Below are positions 11,936 to 23,591 of a DNA stretch of 64,000 nucleotides, piece by piece (positions within the stretch are counted from its first letter, which is position 1; each line of letters starts with the position of its first letter). The DNA lies in assembly GCA_963855995.1 (NCBI GenBank), contig OY979721.1, forward strand, positions 3,348,001 through 3,412,000. Direction: 5' to 3'. The DNA is from Muricea muricata. Taxonomy: Eukaryota > Cnidaria > Anthozoa > Malacalcyonacea > Plexauridae. The translations under genes were made by a program, and so were the position numbers. The notes under the pieces were generated by a model. The model did not search any database. It was given only the letters and a program-made list of their open reading frames with translations, and was not told where the DNA came from.

Positions 11936-12110
11936 TAACCATACACAACTTAGTACAGCCGGCCTGCTGCAGGCTTGTTACCTGGCAGTCGTCAAGATGA
12001 TAGCACGATGAGTTTGCTCGCTTGTTCGGGCTTGATAACAAGTCTGCGTCAAGTTGTCAACAGCCTTGACGCAAGTTGATTGTCAAGACTTTTTTATTCA
12101 AAAGCCTGAT
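11936..12110. repeat. CAAGTTG/CAACTTG-rich repeat, left part
   Basis: Repeated CAAGTTG, TTGACGCAAG and ACAAGTC words occur here, and the same family reappears at 14034-14165 on the other side of the LINE. This suggests the LINE inserted into or next to such an element. CAACTTGTTG-type repeats are, from general knowledge, common in cnidarian genomes. Confidence 0.5.
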
Positions 12111-12112
12111 TT

Positions 12113-12114
12113 GC

Positions 12115-12147
<33 letters not shown>

Positions 12148-14043
12148 AAGCATTTATTTAATCACGATATAAAAATACAGCTAAAGCTAATAGGGTCGTG
12201 AATATACCTACGCATATATATATAAACTTATATTAATATCTAAATCTAAAATGTTACTAGTTTTATGTTACTAATTATGCTCAGAATGAATAAATAGAGT
12301 TTCAATAAAACATTGAGTCTCTTAGTTCCAGATTAGCTATAGACCTTGAGAACTGACTACTATTTTCTATTCCTTTTGTCTCGTTTTTAAAGTTATTCCA
12401 CAAGACTGAACCCTTGTAGCTAATTGATTTTTTCATCATTTCAGTCCTCACCGTCGGTAGACTTAAACAATTCGTTTCTCTTAAATTATACCGAAGTGAA
12501 CGCTTTTCTAACAAACCAATCATAGTTGTTGGAACAGTTTGATAATAAATTTTTTGAACCAGTTTCGCCAGTGATTCCAGATATATTTGTTTTAATGTTT
12601 TCCATTCATAGACTATTATTACATCATTTGTCGGCATGTTCCAATCCAGGCAATAGATGATTTTTGCAGCTCTCACATGCATTTTTTCAAGTTCATCAAA
12701 TAAAGACTTGTTACATGACCCCCACAAGACAATGCCATAGGTCAGTGACGGAAGTATGACCTTGTGATAGAAATCAAGTCTGACTTTCTTCGGTAAGAAA
12801 TACAAGGACTCTAAAAGGTTAATTTTCTGAGAAAATGCTTTCGTTAAATCCAACACATGTTTGGACCATTTCATTTCCTCATCCAACTCCATCCCTAAGC
12901 ACCTTGTCGACTGTACTCGTTTTATGATCGAATTTCCTAGTTTTATTGCTTGCTCAGGACCGACAAATGATTTCCCTCCCATTAACATGTATTCTGTTTT
13001 TCCTGGGTGAGGTGTCAAAGCATTGTTTAGGCACCAAACCCAAAACTTACTTAAGATCTCATTTAGCTTTAACGACACTATGTCTACAGATTGTCCAATC
13101 ACGTAAATGGTTGTGTCGTCAGCAAACATTTCGATTTCCCCATCTTCATCCTCCTCTACTATGTTTGGTAAATCATTGCAAAATAAAGCAAATAGCGTGG
13201 GACCAAGCACGGATCCCTGCGGAACCCCGAATTCCACATCCATTGTTTTAGACCATTGATCATTGTTATTTGTTTCCTGTTTGTTAGATAATCTTTTATC
13301 CACAGCCATAATTTGCCAGCAATGCCTAATTCCTGAAGTTTTACTAAGAGTAAGGGATGTGAGATTGAGTCAAAAGCCTTCCTCAGGTCTACGAAAACTA
13401 CACCGACTACCTTCCTGTTGTCTAGAGCACGTCTCCAACGTTCAGTCATAGTTATCAACAGTAATATAGTTGATGGGCCCTTTCTATATGCCCACTGGTG
13501 TTTGCTATTTAACCCATGCTCTTCTATACGCGATGTTATGCTTGATGCTACACTCGACTCTAAAATTTTACCAGGCAAACATAACAATGAAATTGGGCGA
13601 TAGTTTGTCTTATCTGTTTCATCTTCTTTCTTATAAATAGCAGTGACTTTTGCGCTTTTCCACATGTCAGGGACTTTAGATATCATTATGCTCGAATTAA
13701 ATACGATAAATAGAGACGGGACAATGGCCTCGCCCGCCATCTTTAGTAGTTTAGCCAACACCTTGTCAGGGCCGCAGGCTGAGTTTGACCTCAACTTCTT
13801 TATGGAACGTGAAATTGATTGACTTAAGTTTATGTCCATAATTGATGGTGTTATATGGCAGATATTACGTTCTTGATTTTCACGTTCTTGGTTTACATCA
13901 GCTCTGACCTCTCTTTCCATTGCTAGAGTTTTACCAATTGTGGAAAAATGTTCATTTAAGATATCGGCCTTTAGGTTATCACGAAGTTCAAGCTGACCGG
14001 TTATCACAGAGTTCAAGCTGACCGAGTTCAAGCACGTCTGCAA
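12113..14043 (-). mobile_element. 5'-truncated CR1/L2-like LINE
   Basis: A non-LTR retrotransposon read on the minus strand. Its 3' end is a short tandem tail of about eight AACT units (12116-12146), typical of CR1/L2 rather than poly-A LINEs. Only the reverse transcriptase and C-terminal region remain; the endonuclease is missing. It sits in the last UTP14 intron in the same orientation as the gene. No target duplication was found. Confidence 0.85.
12302..14043 (-). pseudogene. LINE reverse transcriptase, frameshifted
   Basis: Two overlapping minus-strand frames make up the RT. The upstream one (14043 to about 13270) has NYRPISLL and FVDLRKAFDS. The downstream one (to 12302) has VPQGSVLGP, the FADD active site, YGIVLWGS and a C-terminal SVLWNNF block. 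They must be joined by a frameshift near 13270-13300, so the product is broken. The N-terminal endonuclease is absent. The RT clade was assigned by motif style only. Confidence 0.85.
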
Positions 14044-14165
14044 ATATCAAGTTGCATCAAGTCTCATTTTCAGACTTAATGCAACTTGATGAAACCAACA
14101 GACTTGATACAACTTGATGACAAACTTCATCAAGTTGGCAAAATCCGCAACTTGCATCAAGTATG
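14034..14165. repeat. CAAGTTG/CAACTTG-rich repeat, right part
   Basis: At least six direct and inverted copies of CAACTTGATG/CATCAAGTTG words. Just beyond, at about 14253-14294, ACAGTTGCATGCG is repeated in tandem. This is the counterpart of the left repeat at 11936-12110. Confidence 0.5.
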
Positions 14166-14343
14166 TGGCGTTTCTGCCTGAGCTAATGCACTCCTTACGA
14201 CAGTTTGATCTAACAATAAAAAGGTGTAGCCTTTTCAAAGCATGCTTTAAAAGCTTACGACAGTTGCATGCGACAGTTGCATGCGACAGTTGTAAACAAA
14301 TGTTGTGCAGCGTGCAATATATAAGTGTCGGCCTTGTGAGTAC

Positions 14344-15413
14344 CTGATTTTTAGCAAACTTCTTGTCTCTGTCTTCGTTTATAATCACATGAGCAAGCTT
14401 CGTGTCTTTTCGAGCTCGCGTTGGTTTTGAGGGCACTTTAAATTTCTTCTTCCGCTTCGTCTCATCAATTCCTGGTCCACCCCAGTCTCCACATCCTGGT
14501 AAACTGAGATCCACTTCCTTGGGTTTGCTTGCCTCGGCTGTGTCCTCCTTTTCCTTCACGAATTCCTCGATCACATCATCGTTAGCAAAAGCTTCCTGTA
14601 TCGTCATTCTATGAGCACGTGTCTCGTCATCACTGTCACAATCAGCATAGTTTAACAAGTCATTCTCTTTTCCTAAATCTTCAATTTGAAAAACATTCTT
14701 TGGATTTAATGTACTCTTATTACCATCAGCGACAGTTACTTTGCTATCAATAACTTCTGTGTCCTGAGTTTGGAATGATTCATTTTCTTGTATCCCATCA
14801 CCTTCGATCAACAGCTGTTCATCATCATTTCCAAATGTCATATCTTCTCCAGTTTCCTTCTGAACGACCTCTATTCCACTGCTTAACAACATCTTTGCCT
14901 TTTTATTTCTCTTTGAAACTTCGTTCATCTCCTCCGAACTTTTTCTTTTCTTTTTCTTGCGTTCAGGTTCTTTTTCAGGACCACCATCCGTGCTTTCTTT
15001 TTGAAGCCGTTTCTTTTTTCCTTTCTTTTTAACGCCATCTTCTTCGCTCATCCCTGCTTTCATTTTGACATCGCGTACTTCGTCAGTGTTTCTTTTAGAA
15101 ACAACTGTTTTCTTTTTCCTCTTTATTTTTTCCTTTGTCTTAACCATGTCTTCATCTCCTTTCTCCACACGTTTCAATTTTTTTCCTTTCCTCTCACTCT
15201 TTTTCTCTTTAGCACTTATTTTCTTTTTTCCCTTCCTCGCCTTCTTTCCAGTTTCGCGAACTTCGTCAACATCCACCAATTCAAATGTTTCATCTTGATC
15301 CGAATTATCCGAGGAATTTGCGTCCTTCGCTTGCCCCCCATCATGGTCGTCATCTGTTTCCTTCGCAGTCACTGCCTTTGGTTTTCTCAACCTTTCTTTG
15401 GTATTCTCCGGTT
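14344..15413 (-). CDS. UTP14: UTP14 internal exon (acidic/basic linker and conserved C-terminal core)
   Basis: A 1070-base exon bounded by a TTTTTAG acceptor (upstream of 15413) and a CAG/GTACTC donor (14343). It encodes lysine-rich tracts (KKRK repeats) and then the UTP14 signature QEAFANDDVIEEF, EASKPKEVDLSLPGCGDWGG, KDTKLAHVIINEDRDKKFAKNQ. In human UTP14A the corresponding block reads EASKPKDVDLTLPGWGEWGG, so identity is secure. UTP14 belongs to the small-subunit processome that processes 18S pre-rRNA in the nucleolus. One conserved tryptophan is cysteine here (GCGDWGG). Confidence 0.92.
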
Positions 15414-15871
15414 CTAAAAATTATTAAACATAAACATATTAGTTTAAGTTTTTGCCAATCACATTAACACAACTACTACAGGCATGTATATTCCCTAACG
15501 TCGGAGGTGGAGAATGTCCAAGTTGATCCATTTCTCTGATAGATCAGTTCTGTTCGAGGTGACTGGTCTTTTGTTACAGAGTAATTGTTCATTTTTGGAT
15601 ATGATGAAAAGATTAATTAAAATATTGTTTTGTTGTTCTGTTCTGGCCAAATGAGCAACCAAAAGAATTTGTAAAACCCAAATACCGTTTATGATATCAT
15701 AGTTGTGACTTTTTTTAATAATCGCGTAACATTGATACTGATTTTATATAAATTCTTTTCGGGAGAAATTTATGTGTTTTGTCAACTTTATCAACTCAAG
15801 AGGGGTTTAAACAAGCTTTCGTTCTAATTTAATGGGAGCTTTGGCTTAAATGTTTTTAGCCTCATTTTTAC
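15414..15871 (-). other. UTP14 intron
   Basis: A 458-bp intron between the two upstream UTP14 exons, with a GTAAAA donor and a pyrimidine-rich TTTTTAG acceptor. Nothing else was recognised in it. Confidence 0.8.
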
Positions 15872-16088
15872 CTTCAGTATTTTTATTCATATCATCTTCT
15901 TTTCCATCGTTTAAAAGCCACGGGTTTTCTGAACTATCACCAACCAGTCCAAAATTCTTGAAATTCTCTGGAATCTCCCCCCTATCTTCGGCTTTATTTC
16001 CTTCGTCTTCATCGCTATCGGACTCGACCGTTTTATTCTCGGTCAGCTGTCGGCTCATTCGCAGTTGTTCGGAAAGAGCTTGTCGTGA
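15872..16088 (-). CDS. UTP14: UTP14 upstream exon
   Basis: A TTTGTAG acceptor precedes SRQALSEQLRMSRQLTENK, which corresponds to EARQAMQEQLxxNKELTQK in vertebrate UTP14. It continues through an acidic serine stretch and ENPWLLND (NPWML in human), and ends at a GAAG/GTAAAA donor. The 1-base overhang joins in frame to the exon at 15413. Upstream exons for the N-terminal half were not found in the window; they may be small, lost, or separated by element insertions. Confidence 0.85.
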
Positions 16089-16952
16089 CTACAAATGTGA
16101 AATTGTGAAGAATGGTTAAGAACACTTTGTTTAGAAAGAAGAAAGGAAGAAGAAAGGCGCACGGAAAGTCAAAAAAGACAACAGTTATGCAAACGTCGAC
16201 TTATACACGGCTTTGATTTTCTAAGCTTTGTCGTCCTTAACTCTTTCCTGAAAGAAAGCACTTGCTTTAAAGTGTTTGCGCATCCGTGCTTGCACCGTAA
16301 GTATACTGGAAAGAATTCAGTCATATTATAAAAATACACTGTACCAGCTAACACAGACTAACATCAGAAAGTTCGGTTTCAGTAGTGAGAACGTTGTCAA
16401 TTTACGTTCCCTCAAGGGCCTTTTGTCGACTTCCACGAACGTTGACACAAGGTAATCAGACAACGAGAAGAAAAAGACAGGCAAAGTTTATAAAACATAA
16501 TTTTTTCGCAATTTCACAGGTATACAACGATTTTATTGATTGAAATGCAGCTAATCCAATTGAAGTTGACATCGACGATACCAGCTGATCTGACCGTGAG
16601 TAAAAGGACTGGAACTAGCCACCAAATAAAAATCCATTTTGCTGCATTATTTAATCACTTATATCCTTTATTTTCCATTATGAAACTTGTTGAAACTTTG
16701 TAATCATGTTCAGTAAAGAAAATTATAAGTCCAACAGAAATTTGGAACCGAAGTAAATTATGCTTAATGAGAAATTTGCTAGTTTGGCTCGAAAAATGGA
16801 TTTCTATTTGACAACTAGTGCCAGTACTTTTCCGTGTTTTCAGATCACCTAGCGTCAAATGTGCAATATGAAACGCAAAGAATAATGGAGAAAATATAGT
16901 TTTAAATACAATTAACACATCAGTGGCCTTGTAGGCAGTATGTTGTGCTCAG

Positions 16953-17311
16953 AGATATCTCATATACACTAGATAGTGCATCCCACCATAGATCCCACAC
17001 TGTGGGCAGGCGAAAATTGAAGCCGGATCGCAGGCGCTGGTCGTTCCCACAGAGTTGACACGGAGCATGATAATTTGTGCATTTTGTATTGCGGAAATGA
17101 ACAAAGTTGGCAATAAATCCTCTTTTATGCCGCTAAAAAGTATTTAATACACAAATGCAGAAAAGTATAGTGTTTTCTGTAGCATTTTTTTACCAGTGGG
17201 AATGACCAATATGGCCGCTGCCGATTGTTATGGGGGGGGGGGAGGGGAAATACCGCTGGGATTTTTGGCTTCACTTTTTTTGATGCGCTATCTAGTGCAT
17301 ATGAGATATCT
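16953..17311. mobile_element. MITE with 30-bp TIRs
   Basis: The ends are inverted repeats starting AGATATCTCATATRCACTAG with two mismatches in about 30 bases. Length is 359 bp, with no coding frame. The inside has an ATGGCCGC word and a G run (17232-17241). The target duplication is unclear, so the superfamily is open. Confidence 0.75.
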
Positions 17312-17378
17312 ATGGTTTTGCTCCAATATCGTTCAGTTTCGTGAGCATGTCTGAGAACATTCGCATGGGAACTGAAAC

Positions 17379-18354
17379 TTTAAAGCACGCTGAGTTCAAA
17401 TCCGAAGAGTTCCCGCGCCGTGGACCCGTGCTATTTCATCTCCAATAATTTCACGACATTTTTTCTCATTGTTCAACAACATGGATGAATGTAGACCCAC
17501 AATCATGTCACTCAAAAAGAACGATTTCTACTAAACAGTCTTCCGTTCAACAAACGGGCCGTTTTCTCGAATTATTTTGAGTTATGTAATTGTATGTGTG
17601 TTGGAAGTAAACAACATATTTAGTCTACAACAATGAGATGGTACCAATATAAGTATTTATATAAGTATTTCGACTATGTCATATATTGGCCTAGAAAATA
17701 GTTCTTTTGACGCGAGGTTCTTTTGACGCGAAGGTATTCAAAACATATGTAACGCGAAGCTAATTCAACGGCAGAGGCAACAGTAAAATCCTCTGTACAA
17801 ATCCTTCCCTCACCCTCAAAGCTCCACTGTCTAAATCTGAAACATTTCAATCCTCATACTTCAATCGGCTTGTGAAGTTATGGAACCACTTCTGCAAAAA
17901 GGCTCCCTCCACCGCATTCGCCAGCCTCTCCTTCAAAAATCTCTTAAGGCTACATATGGGAACTTAGTCATAACAACATTTGATGTAGACCTGCTATGCA
18001 CGTGGACACTGGTGCGGGACTGCCCGTGCCCCTTAAGACGCTACGCTCACTAAATGTAACCGCATCTTGTTTCTGTGCGTGCTCCACTAACACTACCACA
18101 TCTGGGAAAACTTCAAGTGGTTAACGCGCTAAGAATTACATAGTTCAAAATAATCTAAGCAAAACGGTCTTTTGCTAAATGTGGAGACTGGTTCGCAGGA
18201 ATTAGTAATTTTGAGTTATGCACTGTCACGTGTGTATTCATCCATCCGTGTCGTTGAACAAAAAAAATTGTGCGAAATTAGTGAAGATAAAATAGCAGTT
18301 TATGAAAACGTCGCGGATCTACGATGCGGATTTGAACTCAGCGTGCTTTAAAGT
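17379..18354. repeat. fold-back element, diverged about 105-bp arms
   Basis: CTTTAAAGCACGCTGAGTTC and following sequence at 17379-17480 recur in reverse complement at 18249-18354 with indels. The interior (about 770 bp) shows no credible gene. The arms also share AATTTC(AC/GC)ACAAT-type words and GGATGAAT. Confidence 0.6.
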
Positions 18355-18648
18355 GTTAGTTCGCATTAAAATATTTCAGTTGTAGTCATATAATATTGTC
18401 ATAATTTTGTTGAATTCAAACAGAGTAACGTGATTGCTGCGTCCCCCATGCTTAGCGAAAATTCGTTAGATGGATGGTTTGAGCAACGTTTCCGCCTCTG
18501 GTGCATTAGTAAAGGCACGATTATGCCGGCGAGGAGTATATTATCGCGAAATTTCACGAAAACCCGTACATATACGAGTCTCTTGGACAGGAAATGTGTA
18601 TTGCACTACATGTTGCATTTGCTGCTGGAGGATGCGGAAGGATTTTAC

Positions 18649-19143
18649 GGGGGGGGGGGGGGGGGGTGAATAGGATTTCGGATCATCGGATTTTCTGAAA
18701 AAAAGCGATTCGGAATCGGATACGGCTGAAATTTTTTACGGATTAGCGGATCCAGAGAATGCGTCGGATTGCGTATTTATCCAATAATTTTGTTCGGATT
18801 GAGGATTTTTTTGTTGCTTGCTTCGGACTCTGGATAGATTCATTTTGCTTTTGGGCTGTGAGGCCTATGAAAGCAATAAAAAATTCGACGCCATCTTCGC
18901 TGTCTTCATTGTGTTTCGCTATATGCCCTATATGCCCTTATGTCTCTAGCGAATAACGACATTATAATTTTAAAAACAATTCTGCTGCTTGTTTCTAAAT
19001 CCGACTAACCAGCTTATCAATTGTGAATTTAGAAATGAACGGATTCGGATTTTTGCAAAAAATGTTTACGGATCAGCGGATTTTTCATAAATTTTCAGCG
19101 GATTTGCGGATTTTAGTACCCCTATTCACCCCCCCCCCCCCCC
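18649..19143. repeat. CGGAT-rich element between poly-G and poly-C
   Basis: Starts with 18 G then TGAATAGG, and ends with CCTATTCA then 15 C. These form inverted termini. The interior contains more than ten CGGATT or CGGAT words in different spacings and little else. It looks like a non-autonomous repeat of unknown class whose homopolymer ends may be part of the element or of the target. Confidence 0.5.
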
Positions 19144-19453
19144 TTCTACAGTGTGATTAGTAATACTGTACATAGGCTATGACTGTCGTAGGAAGACAAA
19201 GTACAGCTATTTGCGTTCAAGCACGAAGCGCAAACATTTTCGCGAGTTTTTTTTACGTTTGTAACGTGACGTTTGCCCTTTGAAACGCAACGTTTGGCAT
19301 TATAATTGTTACTGTTTAAAATGATCAAAACTGAGTCCGTTTCGATTATTTAGAAGTTTTATTGCTTTTGTATCATTTGCCTGCACAAGCTTACACGCCA
19401 CGTTTTATAAAAAAAAGATAAAACGTGTATCAAAACATGACATAACATGACAT

Positions 19454-19699
19454 TTGCAGTTACAGAACCGTCGGGTTTTGCCCAGCCCTATTTCGTGTCC
19501 AAAAACCACGAAAGAGATAGCACAGTTCTATTCCAATGAGGACAAGAAGATTCGCAGGGCATCCGGTACCTTTATCAAGTTTTCTGACGTAAGAGGACGA
19601 ACAGCCTCGATGTACAATGTCAGGAAAGTTATGGACAGATTACGAACTTCAACGGAGTCGCGAAAGTGTCCTCATATTGTCAAGGCTGACTCTTCAGAT
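19454..19699 (+). pseudogene. unidentified ORF fragment interrupted by hAT
   Basis: An open frame (KTTKEIAQFYSNEDKK, RGRTASMYNVRKVM, CPHIVKADSS) runs into the hAT element. After removing the element and one target copy it ends two codons later with a stop (22853-22855). A TTTGCAG before it could be a splice acceptor. The KEIxxFYxxxD style resembles some transposon-borne proteins of marine invertebrates, but I cannot name the family. Confidence 0.35.
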
Positions 19700-22600
19700 C
19701 AGTGGCGGATTACCAGTTGCAGGGCCTGTAGGCTATGCAATTTTCGGGCCTTGCGGAGATGGTATTCGTATTCTCACGGCTATATAGTACTAAATTTAGT
19801 TATAAGTGAAAGCAGGTAATACCGAATACCGTTTATGATACGGTTCTTGACCGCTTGAATGCTTGATAGTCTTAATTGTTATAACAAACACAACACTCTT
19901 ACAAGATTGATTTGCGGCATTTACGAGACGCAAACTCTTTAATAATATCCTGGAAGTCGATTTTGCGTAAAATATACACATTGGCGATAGATTGTTCAGT
20001 TTCTGGTCTGTCATGGTGGACCTAAGTACATTCTTTATGCGTTTCAATGCAGAAAATGACCGCTCTCCTGAACAATTGCTCACCATTAAAGTCAAATAAA
20101 TTCGCAAAGCAATTTCGACGTTCGGAAAAACTTCACGGATATTTCTTTTCGCAACAATACGGTACATTTGAAGCTTTACGCTTGCGGCTTCTTCTAAGTC
20201 ATCCGACACATCTTCCTTATCAGGTAGATTCTTTCCCTTGAAACATTGTCGAAAGTGGACTAGTTCTTCTGCGAGAGATGGCTCCAAGTCATTTGGATAT
20301 TGCTGTACCAAATTGTCCGCTCCATCTTTCAGCTGTTTGGCATCGAGATGCAAAACATTGTGAAAAATCCAAACTTATGCGACAGTTTAGCATAGGCTTG
20401 TAGACGCTTCTTGAGCTCAGCATGCAGCTTGTCCAAAATAGGCAAATAGACTTCGACTCTGAAGCGAACGCTCGGAGTAAATTCTGGTTCTTCAGCTTCA
20501 CCATCACTTAAAGTGAATCTTACACTTCGCGTGCGTTTTCGACCCATATCTGTTCTGTAAGATTTTGATCTGGAGCGTAATCTTCCCTTTTCTTCGAAAT
20601 CATCAATCGAATCTCTGAGAGTTGTTGCATAATTCATCAAAGATTCCAAGAGAGCGACAGCTTCATTAAGATCCAGACCGGCACTTTGCAACTTCGTGGA
20701 CGTCTTGTGGAATCGCTCACGTACAGTTTCCCAGAGCTCCAACAAGCTACAGTTTTCCACTGGTTTATCTTCTTTTGAAGACCAATTGCTTCTTGTTTCG
20801 TTGCTGCTTCTTCATCCGCGTCGTTCGAAATGAAGACAAAAGATGTTCGAATGTTCTCGTAGCTCTTTTTTAAGGCAGAAGTAGCTGCCGAGTGAGCCGA
20901 CCAGCGAGTATCACAAAGGCGTTTCACAACCTCTTTTCTGGCAACCTCTTTTCACGAAGTTGATTCAACAGAATATCCCAGCGATGAGGGGAAGCACTGA
21001 AAAAAGTTTACAATTTCTGTACGAAGCTGAAAAACGAAGTTACACCTGGAACACAATCTACAGCACAATGTCCAACCAAATTGAATGAATGTGCGAAGCA
21101 TGGAACCCAGTCTGCGAGTTTATTCTTCCCGCGAATTAGCGCCTGCAAACCACCGTACTTTACGCTAATATTACTCGCATTGTCATATGATTACCCTCTA
21201 CAGTTTTCGATATTGATGCCCTCTTTCAAAAAAGCCGGACACGCTTTTGAGCATCTCTTCCGCAGTATGCCCTTTCATATCTAAAAACTGAATAAATCGT
21301 TCTACAGGACCATCTTCAAGTACATACTGCAAAACGCAAGCCAGACGGTCTACATGTGAAATATCTGGAGTTGAGTCAACAGTCAGAGAAAAATACTTCG
21401 TTTCCTTTACTTGATCAATGATGAATTTTCTTACTTTTCCCCCCATGATATCGATCAATGCATTGCAAATCGTGGAGGAAATGAATGACACTGACCCCTT
21501 ACCTGTCCCTCCATATTTCTCAATATGCGCGGCAATGAAAGGACCGAACTGAGCAAACAACTCCAGTGTTCCCAAATAGTTCCCGTTGTGGACAGATCCC
21601 AAGAGTTCATGATGTCCTCGAAAGGAAAGCCCACGCTCTGCCAAGTGTTTGATTACCGCAACAACTCTTTCCAGAACAGCACTGGAATAAGCAACTTTCG
21701 CTTTCTGTTGCTCTAAAAGTTTATTGTCTACGCGATTCTTTGAAACAGATCTTTGAACATTGCAAGGGTTGATGCACGATGGCTCTGACTGTTTTCATGT
21801 CTTTCCATCTGACAAACAGCATTTTTTCCAGTCGCAATAACCAATACCAGCGAAAGCATTGTTATCAGGGCATGACAACAGCTTGCAAGTAAAACAAAAT
21901 GAACGACCGGTCGCGTGAGCAGCATAGCCATGAACGTGGAATTTTCTCACCGTTAAGAGAATGTGTACGAGAAAATAGAGATCTGGAAAACCACCTCTTC
22001 TGTTTGCCGTCATCTTGAAGAGACTTGGAAAAATTTGCATCGATATGCTGGCAATCTTGGCCACCACGCTCCACCCCGTATTCGACAAAATTGTCTGGAA
22101 GCTTGCAATTATAGGCCATAATCCGATATCGCAATTCATAACAGCAAAAGATTGTCTCTCAGTTTGAGAGACATGAGTTTCATCACTTTCATGATTAAGT
22201 TCAACCTCGGTGTTCAGCGATTCATCAACACCAGAAAGGCAAACGTCACTGTTATTAATTTCAGCTGTCGTAGCGTTAGGTGTATTTAAATAGCGACTCT
22301 GGCTCCGCGTTCACATGTTCTGTTGAGTTAGACAACGGTAACGAATCTGTATTAGTTGCAGATGCAGCAGGGGTGAAAAATTTCTGGATTTTTGAAATCC
22401 GCTGAAGTTCAGCCTCTTGTCGACGTTTACGCTCCTCCCGTTCCTTTGTTTTTACATTACCTGGCTTGTGTTGATAACTCATTATTCATAGCGTAAAAAC
22501 TGCGGAAAATCGTGACTACAGAATTTTGAAATTAATGAAAACGGTCATTTCAGAAAATGATAGCAGTACTTCATGAGTTCTGAATGTTGCGCAGTCAAAT

Positions 22601-22839
22601 TATCGGTGAAGCCGGTATGCGTTTACGGTGACGTTCAAGGGGTCAATATTATTCATGAAAGCCAAGGACGGTGGCAATAGCATTACGGAATTAGCTTTGA
22701 ACTCATTATCTCATTGCTTAATTTAGTAAAAAAATAGTAAATAGCAATTAAAAATTCATTCTCTACAAAATTACGGGCCTCTCAAAAGTCCGGGCCTGTA
22801 GGCTTCAGCCTACTCAGCCTATTGGGTAATCCGCCACTG
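19700..22839 (-). mobile_element. hAT transposon (ZMYM1-like/DUF4371 type)
   Basis: Terminal inverted repeats CAGTGGCGGATTACC are perfect over 15 bases, with exact 8-bp target duplications CTTCAGAT at 19692-19699 and 22840-22847. Length 3140 bp. A subterminal GGGCCTGTAGGCT also recurs inverted at the other end. The decayed transposase inside reads on the minus strand. Confidence 0.95.
19796..22482 (-). pseudogene. hAT transposase, multiply frameshifted
   Basis: Starts with ATG at 22482 (basic region then ISKIQKFFTP). It continues in pieces in different frames: a TTF-type block (DCQHIDANFSKS, RSWLCC), a core (FSLTVDSTPDISHVD, WVPCFAHSFNLVGH, CDTRWSAH) and a C-terminal dimerisation block (NCSGERSFSALKRIKNVLRS). 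At least four frame breaks and some in-frame stops separate these, so it cannot make a full transposase. Domain order is typical of hAT proteins annotated as zinc finger MYM-type 1-like. Confidence 0.9.
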
Positions 22840-23124
22840 CTTCAGATGAATAGACTTTAGGCCTTATATAGACGAGAGTCGTTTGTCAGACTGCTAAACA
22901 CAATGGTGTATGGGCTAACTTTTAGTAGTTATTTCAATTATTTGTTGTTTGAAACTATTTGTTGTATATTTCAGCTGCATGTAAAGTAATCCAAATACAT
23001 TCTACAAGTTCACGGAGCGTTCGATTTCTGTGGGCACTAGGTCTATGAGAGTTGTTGCATATCTCACGGGCGCCAAAATTTGTAATGATTGACATCTCGG
23101 GTGCAGCATTGCCATACTCTGCAG

Positions 23125-23250
<126 letters not shown>

Positions 23251-23454
23251 TAAAAAATCCGGAGATCTCAGGATAAAATCCCAGACTTGGCAACACTGCT
23301 ACTTTTTAATTACCCTGAACAAAAAAAAAAGGGGGGGGGGGTCCTGCAAGGCTCAGGTGGTGCTGCCAAGTTGTCATGGCTAGACACAGAAATTCAAAAA
23401 TTTAATTCAAAAGTGGAATTTGAAAATTTGTCTTGTGAAGTGGAAGCATGGAAT

Positions 23455-23469
23455 CTTGGCGCCATATTT
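23455..23469 (+). promoter_or_regulatory. conserved YY1-like site, gene A
   Basis: TTGGCGCCATATTTG lies about 125 bp upstream of the start codon in all six zinc-finger genes. Its reverse complement AAATATGGCG resembles the YY1 core. Candidate only. Confidence 0.35.
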
Positions 23470-23591
23470 GTTGTTTGAGAACTGAGGAAGGTAGTTATTT
23501 CGTTTCTAAGTTTGTATGTGGAAATATCTGAGTGATATTAGTCAACTCGCATGATATTTTCATAAAGAAGATTTTTAGTAAACTGGAGAAC

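Noticed and set aside
12113..12146. TTAG repeat read as telomeric repeat
   Set aside because: It is the 3' tail of the LINE on the minus strand (AACT units), directly after its 3' untranslated region.
14114..15417. Plus-strand open frames rich in F, S and L across the UTP14 exon
   Set aside because: They are the reverse complement of the lysine/glutamate-rich UTP14 coding sequence on the minus strand.
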